Below are positions 23,153-31,499 of a DNA stretch of 42,422 nt, piece after piece (within the stretch, counting starts at the first letter, position 1; every line of letters begins with the position of its first letter). The position numbers and the translations under genes are program-made. Below the pieces are notes generated by a model that was not told the DNA's origin, did no database searches, and saw nothing but the letters and a program-made list of their open reading frames with translations. The stretch comes from an uncultured bacterium. Its GTDB lineage: Bacteria > Bacteroidota > Bacteroidia > Bacteroidales > Bacteroidaceae. Location: the NCBI GenBank assembly GCA_905214795.1, contig CAJMNM010000027.1, positions 1 through 42,422 of the forward strand, written 5' to 3'.

Positions 23153-23961
23153 AGCGTATGTCCTCCTTTTATTAGTGCGTTAAACAATAATTCTAATGAG
23201 ATTTCGGTGTCCGTATTGTCTTGTTTGGGGCAGATAACATGGTAGCCTTCTGCACATGGTTCTGCGTAAATGGCTCCATGTTCACTGCTTTGAATACCAA
23301 AAGAATATTTGCCGGATATATCCTCAAGAGAAGAGGTATATATGGTTTTATCCTGTTTGAGTATGATAATATCGGTCAGCAGGTTTTCAATGTCTTTCAC
23401 CACATGGGTGGAGAGGATGATGATTTGATTTTCATTGGTGTGTTTCATGAGCATTTTGCGGAATGTTTTCCGCGCCGGAATATCCATGCCGTTTGTCGCT
23501 TCATCTAAAAGTATGATTTTTGTACCGAAAGACAGTGCTATGCTGACGGCCGTTTTATGGCTTTCGCCTAAAGAAAGCTTATTGAGGTCCTTTGTATTTT
23601 TGTCTATTCCGAAACAGGATAAGCAGTCGTTCAGGACATCTTTGTTGAAGTTCGGGTAGAATACGGAATGGAGAGCGATGTATTTTTCAAGACTCATTTT
23701 GGGAAATACAAAATCAGATGGCATGACGAACATGTTTTGCAAGGTTTGTATGTTTCTGTCCTTTGTATTTATATTGTCAACATAGACCTCACCGTTTGAC
23801 GCAAACAGTTTTCCGGAGAGGAGTTTCAGTAAAGTGGTTTTTCCGGAACCATTTAAGCCTAAAAGACCATAGATGTGACCTTGCGTTAAATGCAGATTGA
23901 GATTTTCCAATACATTGCTCTCGGAGGTATAACCGAACGATACATTTCTGACTTCAATCAT
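23149..23961 (-). CDS. ABC exporter ATP-binding subunit
   Basis: A 270-residue nucleotide-binding subunit that powers the membrane protein encoded downstream. It has Walker A (GLNGSGKTT), a Q-loop region around NMFVMPSDF, a variant signature LSLGESHK in place of LSGGQ, Walker B (IILLDEATNG) and an H-loop His (ILSTHV). The start at 23961 (MIEVRNVSFGY) is preferred to an in-frame ATG 33 bases upstream because it matches the normal N-terminus of the family; that earlier ATG also lies inside the palindrome at the promoter. First gene of the ABC-ABC-GntR operon. Confidence 0.93.
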   Translation of the reverse strand: MIEVRNVSFGYTSESNVLENLNLHLTQGHIYGLLGLNGSGKTTLLKLLSGKLFASNGEVYVDNINTKDRNIQTLQNMFVMPSDFVFPKMSLEKYIALHSVFYPNFNKDVLNDCLSCFGIDKNTKDLNKLSLGESHKTAVSIALSFGTKIILLDEATNGMDIPARKTFRKMLMKHTNENQIIILSTHVVKDIENLLTDIIILKQDKTIYTSSLEDISGKYSFGIQSSEHGAIYAEPCAEGYHVICPKQDNTDTEISLELLFNALIKGGHTL

Positions 23962-23984
23962 AGCTTTTATTTTTAAAGTGTTGT

Positions 23985-24008
23985 GCTGTACCATTTATGT
24001 GGTACAGC
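23985..24008 (-). promoter_or_regulatory. Probable GntR operator overlapping the ABC-operon transcription start
   Basis: GCTGTACCA (23985-23993), six bases, then TGGTACAGC (24000-24008): a perfect 9-bp inverted repeat placed directly after the -7 box, where a bound repressor would block initiation. A similar TGTACCA...TGGTACA palindrome occurs at 30610-30631. Confidence 0.6.
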
Positions 24009-24009
24009 G

Positions 24010-24041
24010 CAAAGATATATTATTTTTTGAATCAAAACAAA
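24010..24041 (-). promoter_or_regulatory. Promoter of the ABC transporter-GntR operon
   Basis: Minus-strand TATCTTTG (24010-24017) as -7 box with a minus-strand TTTG (24038-24041) as -33 box, 20 bases apart, a good Bacteroidetes promoter. The start point falls within the adjacent palindrome. Confidence 0.7.
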
Positions 24042-24064
24042 GAAATGATTGAGATTTTTAAAAA

Positions 24065-24094
24065 AAAGTTGAGTCTCGAATGAGGCTCAACTTT
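24065..24094 (-). terminator. Terminator of the Sus-remnant/thioredoxin operon
   Basis: AAAGTTGAGTCTC (24065-24077) pairs with GAGGCTCAACTTT (24082-24094), with one wobble, and runs into seven or more T on the minus strand. A second 10-bp hairpin, TTTGACAGTC with GACTGTCAAA (24122-24131 and 24144-24153), lies between it and the thioredoxin gene stop and could act as a first termination or stability element. Confidence 0.8.
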
Positions 24095-24169
24095 CCTGAT
24101 GTTTAGTATGGAAAATAAATATTTGACAGTCTTATATTTCATAGACTGTCAAAACAGGGGAAATAAATT

Positions 24170-25276
24170 TTATTTGGGCTGTTTTTCAAGTTCACTGATT
24201 TGGTAGGCTGCGAAAATAATCTGATTTGCATCCATATTTTCTAACCGGCTGCGAAGTATTTTAGATGCCCGTTTTTTAGTGACATCGTCAGCTGTCTTGA
24301 ATAGTGCTGCAAAGTTAATGGACAGATAATATTGTTGATTCTTTGTAAGTTTCTCTGCCTCTTTCTCATAAAGATCTAGCCATGCGTTCATGTCTCCTTT
24401 AGCCCGACATTCTATAAACTTGAAACAAGCGTCATATTGTTTGTCTTTGTCAAGTCCTAGTTTTTTAATATCGTTTTTCATAATCTCATAGTCAGCATTG
24501 TTGTATTCAAGCTGTGCATTAAGATATTGTGAAGCCGTTGTAGCGTAAAGCTTTTCGATAGTCGTTTTTATTTCCTGCCGGATTTCAGTCGGAAAGTCAT
24601 TGAGATGCTCAACCATGAATCGTGTTGTTGGTGCAGAGATGCTATTGGAATATTCGGTGTAAATGAAGATATTCTCGGGTAAAACCTTCTGAGTGTCGTT
24701 CAATCCGTTAAAATAGGCATTAATAATGGAATCGGTTTCCATTTTAACTTTGTTATAGGCTTCCTGACTTCTGCTTTCTTCAGCTGCAGACATTTTATAT
24801 GCAGCATAAGCTTTGATAAGTTCGGCGGTGCGTTCGCCACTCTTGTAACGTTCTGTCAGGCGTTCAGGTGATTTTTCAGGATCGATAAGACGATCAATAT
24901 CGCTGATAAATTTATCCGCGCTGGCTCCACCGATTTTAGTTCCAATGATTTTTTTGTCTGAATTGATAATAATAAAGGTTGGGTAGGCTTTGATTTGATA
25001 TAAATCGGCCAGTTCCTTACCTTCTTTTTCTGCGTTCAGTTTGATGCAGACAAATTTTTTGTTCATGTAATCTCCAACTGTTTTTTGTGGAAACACATCA
25101 CGCATCATCATTTTGCAAGGGCCGCACCAATCAGTATAGAAGTCCATAAATATCATTTTGTTTTCGGCCTTTGCTGCATTAATGGCTTCATCGTAGGTAA
25201 TGTGACGGAAATCAGTTTGTGCCAAAGCCGGCAACATGGCTGCAAGGCAGAGGCTTGTCAGAATAAATTTTTTCAT
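24170..25276 (-). CDS. Periplasmic thioredoxin-fold protein
   Basis: A 368-residue exported protein with a signal peptide (residues 1-19, ending ALA). A thioredoxin-fold domain (about 22-135) has the active site CGPC at 51-54 (FYTDWCGPCKMMM), so it should catalyse disulfide exchange or reduction in the periplasm. The remaining 230 residues are helical and lack a named domain (about 160-368). Thioredoxin-like proteins with such helical tails are often found at the end of Bacteroidetes SusCD loci (from memory). It is the last gene of the operon, 26 bases after the PKD-like lipoprotein gene. Confidence 0.85.
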   Translation of the reverse strand: MKKFILTSLCLAAMLPALAQTDFRHITYDEAINAAKAENKMIFMDFYTDWCGPCKMMMRDVFPQKTVGDYMNKKFVCIKLNAEKEGKELADLYQIKAYPTFIIINSDKKIIGTKIGGASADKFISDIDRLIDPEKSPERLTERYKSGERTAELIKAYAAYKMSAAEESRSQEAYNKVKMETDSIINAYFNGLNDTQKVLPENIFIYTEYSNSISAPTTRFMVEHLNDFPTEIRQEIKTTIEKLYATTASQYLNAQLEYNNADYEIMKNDIKKLGLDKDKQYDACFKFIECRAKGDMNAWLDLYEKEAEKLTKNQQYYLSINFAALFKTADDVTKKRASKILRSRLENMDANQIIFAAYQISELEKQPK

Positions 25277-25302
25277 TGTTTATATTTTTATTAGGTTGAT
25301 TA

Positions 25303-26883
25303 TTAATTTGTAGTTGGGAATGGATATGCATCCATCATGCTTACAATTTCCATACCTGTGAATGCAATAGGCGAAAGGAAACGTACAGCTTTCACAGAGC
25401 CTGTGCCGCTTATTTTTTCGCTAGGTTCTGTTGTCGGCATACCACCAGTCATGTCATCTTCATGATAGAAATATAATGTATAGCTGCCGTCTTTTTGAGT
25501 GCCAATAATCAAATTATTGAAATTCATGGACTGATCGGCAAACATGCCCATATTGAGATATTGGTTTGAGATGTAATTTATTTCCTCACCATTTGTGATA
25601 CCCGGCAATACAACTTCTTCTTCGCTGCCGGTTTGCCAACTGTAAGCATATAACTTATCGTTTTCGGCGCAATAGATATAAGAGGCTGTCAGACCGTTTC
25701 CGGCAATAACTTTGCTCTTGGCCAAATGGGTGGAAGGATCTATTTTAATGATTTGGTCAATTTGCATGGATGAAGTAAGGAGGAACAGGTAACGGTCGCC
25801 TGACGATGGCTGTTCACAAAGGAAATATGTGGTGGTGATGCCTCCCATGGTGTTGTTGCCACTTGAGATACATTCCAAGTCAGACGGATAGGCATCGTTT
25901 GCCAATTGTCCGGTATTGTCATAGTAATCCAGAGGAGTTGCCATGGTGCAGTTATAGTCTATTACTTTAATATTATGACTCGTATTATTCCAGTAGGCAA
26001 TATTCATGCCGTAGTCTATAACCTGAACATTTATACTGGAGCAGTTGTCGACCGGATAGCCCAGTTTCCCGCTTCCCGGATCACTGCCGAGTTCTCCGTT
26101 TAATGATGCATAACGTACGCCGGTGTTGGAAAAGTAGAATGACAGAAACATTGATTTAACAAAGTTGTATGGCCGTTCGTTAGCTGGCATGTCGCCACTA
26201 TAAAACAGATTGGTATTATTAAGTACTTCTTTCATATCCTCTGTGCGGAAACCTTTATAAGAACCGTCTTGTGTACAGATGTTCAATATGTTACCGGATG
26301 ATGGCGTGTTGGTTTCCGTATCAATGTATTCACCGTTGTAAATAACAGCAATATTTTCAGGTTTTCCGCTTAATGGCTGACCTGTAATCTGTTTCATCAG
26401 ATCGATAGATTGTGTTCCGTTATAGAAGTCAAGTTCAGTTTGGCCGTCTGCGGTTTCCTTTAAAATATAAAAGCCTTTAGAGAATGGAGTTGATACAGAT
26501 ACATTCATTGTTGCGGTCTGTGAATATTGATTGGATTTGGATGTCACCTCAAAAACGAATGTGTATGCTCCAGAAGGCAGACGGACTTCATAATCAAGGT
26601 TCTTTGTATCTGCAATCTTATTCTCACGGTAACCGCTTTCTTGAGTGTCCGAACCGTTATTGTAGAAATACCAGGCATATGTGAGATCGCTTTCCGGATA
26701 ATCGCTATCTACTTGTGGGGCGATTTCTAGTTTTGTGCCGGTATATGATACGACTGATTGATCGGCAAGTTCACCAATGATGATGTCGCCCACAGAATTA
26801 TTGCCTAATGTCGTTCCGTCATCGTAACATCCACACAAAGTGAATATGGTGGCAAGACAGGCTGTTATTATTGCTTTTTTCAT
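25303..26883 (-). CDS. Surface lipoprotein of the PKD-like family
   Basis: A 526-residue lipoprotein. The signal peptide ends in LCGC (Cys19) and acidic residues follow (YDDG), which favours the outer surface. An Ig/PKD-like domain of about 100 residues comes first (YAWYFYNNG, GAYTFVFEVTSKSN). The rest looks beta-rich and may be a propeller (repeats around GSYKGFRTEDM, GYPVDNCSSINV, DRYLFLLTSSMQ). It follows the DUF4843 gene by 19 bases. In Bacteroides thetaiotaomicron, as I recall, accessory lipoproteins of this type associate with a peptide-importing SusCD pair (BT2264-BT2261). The same gene order here suggests the same complex, now with a broken transporter. Confidence 0.8.
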   Translation of the reverse strand: MKKAIITACLATIFTLCGCYDDGTTLGNNSVGDIIIGELADQSVVSYTGTKLEIAPQVDSDYPESDLTYAWYFYNNGSDTQESGYRENKIADTKNLDYEVRLPSGAYTFVFEVTSKSNQYSQTATMNVSVSTPFSKGFYILKETADGQTELDFYNGTQSIDLMKQITGQPLSGKPENIAVIYNGEYIDTETNTPSSGNILNICTQDGSYKGFRTEDMKEVLNNTNLFYSGDMPANERPYNFVKSMFLSFYFSNTGVRYASLNGELGSDPGSGKLGYPVDNCSSINVQVIDYGMNIAYWNNTSHNIKVIDYNCTMATPLDYYDNTGQLANDAYPSDLECISSGNNTMGGITTTYFLCEQPSSGDRYLFLLTSSMQIDQIIKIDPSTHLAKSKVIAGNGLTASYIYCAENDKLYAYSWQTGSEEEVVLPGITNGEEINYISNQYLNMGMFADQSMNFNNLIIGTQKDGSYTLYFYHEDDMTGGMPTTEPSEKISGTGSVKAVRFLSPIAFTGMEIVSMMDAYPFPTTN

Positions 26884-26902
26884 ATAATTCCGATTTTATA
26901 GA

Positions 26903-27715
26903 TTAATAAATGAAGGCCACTTCCGTGCCGTCTGCTTCTTTATATACATCTTCTCCGTTTGCAATACGTATGGCATTTTCTTCTGCCAGTTTTTCACTGA
27001 GCCAATGTGCCAGATAGTCTATGTAGCCATAATCTCCCTGGTATAATGTATTCAGATAATCTTCATCCCAGGAATTGTTTGTCCATTTGATCATTAATTC
27101 GTGTTTGACAGGACCATATGTACCGAAATAATAATCTTCCCAGTTGTTTGGACGTGCCAGTTTATCGGAGATGTATATTGTGCGTTCAGCCATGCCTGCA
27201 TAACCGGGCTTGAATATTCCATTGTCCTTAAAGGTCAGTTTCAGAGCGACATCTCCTTGAGTCAGTGATGCGTCTCTTTTGACAACTATGGGTATGAATG
27301 CACTGTTAGTTCCTGCTCTGACAACGCTTTTCTCAAGTAGTGACGGTGTATCGAACGCCTCGTAATGTTGCCCGGGAATGGCGTTGCGTCCGTCTGTCTG
27401 TAGCTGAACCAATTCTATTTGTCGGTCTTTGTCTGAAAGAAATCCCATTGTGGTGACTTCCAGCCAAATGGTGTCTGTCTGTAATTCTTTGCCGGCTGCG
27501 GCGCTGGATGTAATAAACGAATAGTAGGTCGTACGCATCTCGTCTGTAATTTCTTCGTTTGACGTGATGAGTTCATTGTAATAATCATAGTATGCAAAGT
27601 TCAGCCAGCAGTCATTTGTGCTGAAAACCGGCAGATCCTTTTCACATGAGGCTGTCAGTAGGGTTATTGCACAGCCAGTCAAGAGTGATGTTATCTTTTT
27701 CATGTTTCTGCTCAT
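26903..27715 (-). CDS. DUF4843 surface lipoprotein
   Basis: A 270-residue lipoprotein with a signal peptide ending in LTASC, with EKD just after, again an export-type acidic patch. The domain begins near NDCWLNFAYYDYY and resembles DUF4843, a family seen with SusCD peptide importers. The first ATG overlaps the stop of the SusC/SusD chimera (TAATG), a sign of translational coupling; a second ATG 12 bases downstream (27703) is an alternative start and gives the more usual MKK beginning. The PKD-like gene follows by 19 bases. Confidence 0.8.
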   Translation of the reverse strand: MSRNMKKITSLLTGCAITLLTASCEKDLPVFSTNDCWLNFAYYDYYNELITSNEEITDEMRTTYYSFITSSAAAGKELQTDTIWLEVTTMGFLSDKDRQIELVQLQTDGRNAIPGQHYEAFDTPSLLEKSVVRAGTNSAFIPIVVKRDASLTQGDVALKLTFKDNGIFKPGYAGMAERTIYISDKLARPNNWEDYYFGTYGPVKHELMIKWTNNSWDEDYLNTLYQGDYGYIDYLAHWLSEKLAEENAIRIANGEDVYKEADGTEVAFIY

Positions 27716-30414
27716 TAAAGATTAGGATTGAATTCAGTACGTGGTAAAGGCAGAATATATTCACTCTCGCTAACCGGAGTTTCCCGCCACATCATACTGG
27801 TGGATTTAAGTCGCTTATAGGTATAGAACATTTGTCCTTCTGCAAAAAATTCCCGACGGTATTCGTCAATGACAAATTGTCTCACATCGTCCAATGATGT
27901 GAAGTCAGTAGTGTTGGCTACATCGTGAGAAAGCATGTAGTCTTTGTACAACTGGTTAGCCTCATCGAGATTTGTCGTACATTCCATGGCTATAAGATAG
28001 ATTTCTGAGAGTCGCAACATTGGAATAATCTGGTAATAGAGTGTCTGGTTAGTGGCAGTTTCGTTGTTCCAATAATATTTGGTGATTGCTGACATGTATT
28101 GACCGAAATTGTCTGTTACTTTATTATTCCACCAGTTAAGATAACGGTTGTGTGAATTTGTATTCTGTCCGTTATATAAATCTGTGCGCATTTCGGGAGT
28201 GATGGCTAAATTGTTCTGACCGTAATGTGTTGAGGTATTGCCTCCGATGAGAAAGGCTGATGAATAAGTCATGACATCATATTTACTTAAATAGAACAGG
28301 CATTCTGACGGACAGAGTTTATAACCGGCTCTGAAATCTTCTGTGCCGCTCAGGGTAATAACCTTTTGACCATTATAAGTGGCATCGATAATTTCTTTTT
28401 TGGCTATCTGGTATGCTTTGTCTTTATCGCCAATATAAAGATACATCCTGGCTTCAAGTGCTTTAACTGCCCAATAGTTAAGACGGGACTGACGATAGTA
28501 CATATAGTCGTCTACATCGTCTGGTGCGGAATTGAGTTCAGTAAATGAGTGACTGAAAATAGGATCGTTGTCTTTAAGTAAAGATTCAGCCATGTTAATG
28601 TCTTCCTTTAATTTTGTGATATAATCCTCAAAATTGTAATATGCAGGCATTTCGTAAATAGAGGTCGTTTCTGAATATGGAAGCATAACTGTTTGAGTGG
28701 CATTTTGCGGACATTGTCCGAAAAGGCGGAGAACATCCAACTGGCAGTATGCTCTGATGGCATAGGCTTCACCTTGAATGGTAGATCGGATGGCGGAATC
28801 GTGTATGACATTGCCATTCTCATTGATGTTCTTGATAATGACATTAGCTTGTGCTATGGTGTTGAACAGTCCGGCGTAAAAGAACTGTATGGCATCACCA
28901 TTTTCGTCATACGGATAGTTGTACGGTTGTTGAGCTACATAATCGCTGAATGAACCATAGTTACTTTCTTTAGACCGGTTGATACCGTATGATGTATAAT
29001 TCTTGAATGTAAGATTTTTTATGGTGTACATTAAGGTAATGCTACCGTTGAAATTACGACGGTAAGAGTCCTTCATGGCTCCTTCCGTATCTTTATAATT
29101 GGCGGTGGCACTCCATCTGAATTCGTTACTTCCACCTTCAAGACGCAAATTATAGTGCGAGCCTACACCTGTTCTGACGGGAATGGAAAGCCAGTCTGTA
29201 GTTTGTCCGGAAAGAACCTTTTTTAATCGTTGGTTATAGACTTTATTCAGAGCAAGATCATAGCTGGGATTAGTTGAATGATAGAGACCGAGGCTCTGTT
29301 CAAGATTCAGCTTTTCCATTGCGTTAAGCATATCATATGATGTCAGGTCCGGAGCTTCTATATCGATACCGGCTTCTGCACTGATACGTAGTTTGCCGGG
29401 TTCAGGTTGTTTGGTTACGATGACAATGACTCCGTTAGAACCTCTGGAACCATAGATAGCAGTGGCTGCAGCGTCTTTCAATATATTGATAGACTCAATT
29501 TCTTCATCATTGTAATCCATGAGTTTTTCAAGAGAGATTTCAAATCCATCCATGATAATTAACGGCGTATTAACCGCATTCGATGCTGTCTCGTTGAATT
29601 CCTGAACACTCATAGGCAATGATGAATTACCACGGATATTCAGCTGAGGCAGGGCATTAGGGTTACTTCCTGCCAGATTATTGACGGCAAAGTTTATGGA
29701 TGCGTCTGCATTCTTGAGTGTTTGTAATAGGTTTTGTCCTTTAAAGGCTTTAAGTTCTTCGCTTGTAATGGTAGAAACAGCACCGGTATAGCTTTCTTTC
29801 GTTTTCTTGAAAATACCGGTCACTACCACATCGTTAAGTTCTTTGACGTCAGGTTCAAGAACAATATGCATATTGGGTTGGGCATCCAATACTTGTGTTT
29901 TCATACCTATAAAAGAGATTTGTACTTTTGCCCCTTTAAATGAGAATTGTTTGAAAGCAAATTTACCTTCATCATTTGTAATGGTGCCAAAGTCAGAATC
30001 AATGATTTTTACGGCAGCTCCAATTACCGGCAGATTATCTTCTGATGAGATAACCGTTCCATAAACATTTTGCGTACCTTCAGCCAGATTTTTTTCTTTT
30101 AGGGTAATATTTACAAATTTCTTGTTTATAGAATATTCTAGTGGCTTACCACTCAGAACCATATTAAGTGCTGATGTGATAGATGCATTTTTAATATGCC
30201 CGGTAAACTGATACTGATTGACATCCTCATAGCTGAATAGAATCTTGTAACCGGAAAGTTTTTCTATTCTTTTAAACACATCAGGAAGTTTCGTGTTTTT
30301 ACATTCCATTGTGATGCTGTTCTGCTGCGGTTGCTGGGCCCATGTAGAGGGAGGAGCCAGACTGATACTGCATAAAATAAGCAGTAGCATCCACGTTTTA
30401 AGATCTTTTATCAT
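27715..30414 (-). CDS. In-frame SusC/SusD chimera, probably non-functional
   Basis: An 899-residue open frame in which two genes have merged. Residues 1-508 or so are a SusC/RagA-type outer-membrane transporter: signal peptide (1-26), STN domain (about 35-105), carboxypeptidase-regulatory-like domain (117-190), TonB-box-like LNDVVVTG (193-200), plug (about 205-335, ending GSRGSNGVIVIVTK) and only the first strands of the barrel. From about Gln510 (FFYAGLFNTIAQANVI) the sequence is SusD, running to a normal SusD end (ILPLPRTEFNPNL). Missing are about half of SusC (most of the barrel) and the SusD signal peptide, lipid anchor and first hundred or so residues, roughly 2 kb. The frame is kept and the downstream accessory genes are intact. 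The STN domain implies control through an anti-sigma factor. A real deletion or an assembly collapse are both possible. Confidence 0.85.
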   Translation of the reverse strand: MIKDLKTWMLLLILCSISLAPPSTWAQQPQQNSITMECKNTKLPDVFKRIEKLSGYKILFSYEDVNQYQFTGHIKNASITSALNMVLSGKPLEYSINKKFVNITLKEKNLAEGTQNVYGTVISSEDNLPVIGAAVKIIDSDFGTITNDEGKFAFKQFSFKGAKVQISFIGMKTQVLDAQPNMHIVLEPDVKELNDVVVTGIFKKTKESYTGAVSTITSEELKAFKGQNLLQTLKNADASINFAVNNLAGSNPNALPQLNIRGNSSLPMSVQEFNETASNAVNTPLIIMDGFEISLEKLMDYNDEEIESINILKDAAATAIYGSRGSNGVIVIVTKQPEPGKLRISAEAGIDIEAPDLTSYDMLNAMEKLNLEQSLGLYHSTNPSYDLALNKVYNQRLKKVLSGQTTDWLSIPVRTGVGSHYNLRLEGGSNEFRWSATANYKDTEGAMKDSYRRNFNGSITLMYTIKNLTFKNYTSYGINRSKESNYGSFSDYVAQQPYNYPYDENGDAIQFFYAGLFNTIAQANVIIKNINENGNVIHDSAIRSTIQGEAYAIRAYCQLDVLRLFGQCPQNATQTVMLPYSETTSIYEMPAYYNFEDYITKLKEDINMAESLLKDNDPIFSHSFTELNSAPDDVDDYMYYRQSRLNYWAVKALEARMYLYIGDKDKAYQIAKKEIIDATYNGQKVITLSGTEDFRAGYKLCPSECLFYLSKYDVMTYSSAFLIGGNTSTHYGQNNLAITPEMRTDLYNGQNTNSHNRYLNWWNNKVTDNFGQYMSAITKYYWNNETATNQTLYYQIIPMLRLSEIYLIAMECTTNLDEANQLYKDYMLSHDVANTTDFTSLDDVRQFVIDEYRREFFAEGQMFYTYKRLKSTSMMWRETPVSESEYILPLPRTEFNPNL

Positions 30415-30728
30415 ATTACAGATTATTTTGGTTAATTTTATAAGTTTGTTGCCTATAATACGATAAACTATAAAAAATGGGTACCTCTTTTTTAAAAAAA
30501 ATAAAAAAAGATATCAGAAATATAATATTTCATATTTGGTTTAGCTTTTTTGATAAGCCGGATAATTTATCCCGATTAATATATTGCTTATCTGTGTGAG
30601 TAAAAAATAAGTGTACCAAAAATGGTACACTTTCACAAAAAACGAACAGTTCGTAAAACTATATTTTATTGTTTCTGTTCGTAAGTTAAAACTGAATGTT
30701 ATAATAAGCTCTTTTTTACGATTCTGCC
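30415..30728. other. Spacer between pstB and the SusC/SusD chimera gene
   Basis: No gene. It holds the pst terminator (30609-30632), a 13-bp palindrome GGATAATTTATCC (30560-30572), a 13-bp palindrome ACGAACAGTTCGT (30642-30654) and runs of A/T. No clear -7 box for the chimera gene is visible on the minus strand. Confidence 0.5.
30609..30632 (-). terminator. Terminator of the porin-pst operon, possibly also an operator
   Basis: AAGTGTACCA (30609-30618) and TGGTACACTT (30623-30632) form a 10-bp stem with a four-base loop and run into TTATTTTTTA on the minus strand. The core TGTACCA...TGGTACA is shared with the presumed GntR operator at 23985-24008, so it could also bind that repressor. Confidence 0.6.
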
Positions 30729-31499
30729 TTATCCCATCTTACCGGTTAGATATGAACGTGTACGTTCATCGCGAGGATTGGTAAACATCACCTGAGATTT
30801 GTCATATTCAATCAGTTCACCAAGAAACATAAACATCGAAGTGTCCGATATACGTTTAGCCTGCGACATATTATGAGTGACAATCATGATGGTGACCTCG
30901 TTTTTCAGTTGTATAAGTAACTCCTCAATATGTTTGGTAGCAATAGGGTCCAGGGCGGAAGTCGGTTCGTCAAGGAGCAGAATGTCCGGTTGCAAAGCCA
31001 ATGAACGGGCAATGCAAAGACGTTGTTGCTGACCTCCGGAAAGGAATGTACCACGTTTGGTAAGTACATTTTTTACTTCGTCCCATAAAGCTACGTTACG
31101 CAGGTTGCGTTCTACTATTTCGTCTTTTTTGCTTCTACTCAGATGAATACCGTTCAGAATATATCCGGCCAGCACATTGTCGTAAATGCTCATTGTCGGG
31201 AACGGGTTAGGGCGTTGGAATACCATACCGATTTTGCGACGTACTTCCGTAGGATGCATTTCCATGATATTCTCGCCGTTCAATAAAATCTTACCGGTTA
31301 CGGTGATATTCTTGTAAAGGTCATGCATGCGGTTAACAGCACGCAGTAAAGTACTTTTTCCACATCCTGAGGGACCCATAATGGCTGTAATGCTATTACG
31401 TTTGATGTTGGCTGATACGTCTTTTACGGCTGTTACTTTCTGATCGTAAGCAATACTTACGTGTTTGATTTCCAAAATCGGATCTATTATATTTTCCAT
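30729..31499 (-). CDS. pstB: Phosphate ABC transporter, ATP-binding subunit
   Basis: A 256-residue ATPase that powers the PstCA permease for high-affinity phosphate import. It carries Walker A (GPSGCGKST at 42-50), a Q-loop (GMVFQRPNPFP, typical of PstB), the signature LSGGQQQRLCIARSL, Walker B (ILLLDEPTSALDP) and an H-loop His (MIVTHNM). The N-terminus overlaps the pstA gene by 13 bases. No phoU gene follows; the operon ends at a terminator about 100 bases later, unlike the common pstSCAB-phoU order. Confidence 0.97.
   Translation of the reverse strand: MENIIDPILEIKHVSIAYDQKVTAVKDVSANIKRNSITAIMGPSGCGKSTLLRAVNRMHDLYKNITVTGKILLNGENIMEMHPTEVRRKIGMVFQRPNPFPTMSIYDNVLAGYILNGIHLSRSKKDEIVERNLRNVALWDEVKNVLTKRGTFLSGGQQQRLCIARSLALQPDILLLDEPTSALDPIATKHIEELLIQLKNEVTIMIVTHNMSQAKRISDTSMFMFLGELIEYDKSQVMFTNPRDERTRSYLTGKMG

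Noticed and set aside
20273..30414. Direct regulation of the SusC/SusD chimera by the sigma/FecR pair
   Set aside because: They are 6-8 kb apart, on opposite strands and separated by an unrelated ABC operon; only the STN domain hints at a link, so it is mentioned as a possibility only.
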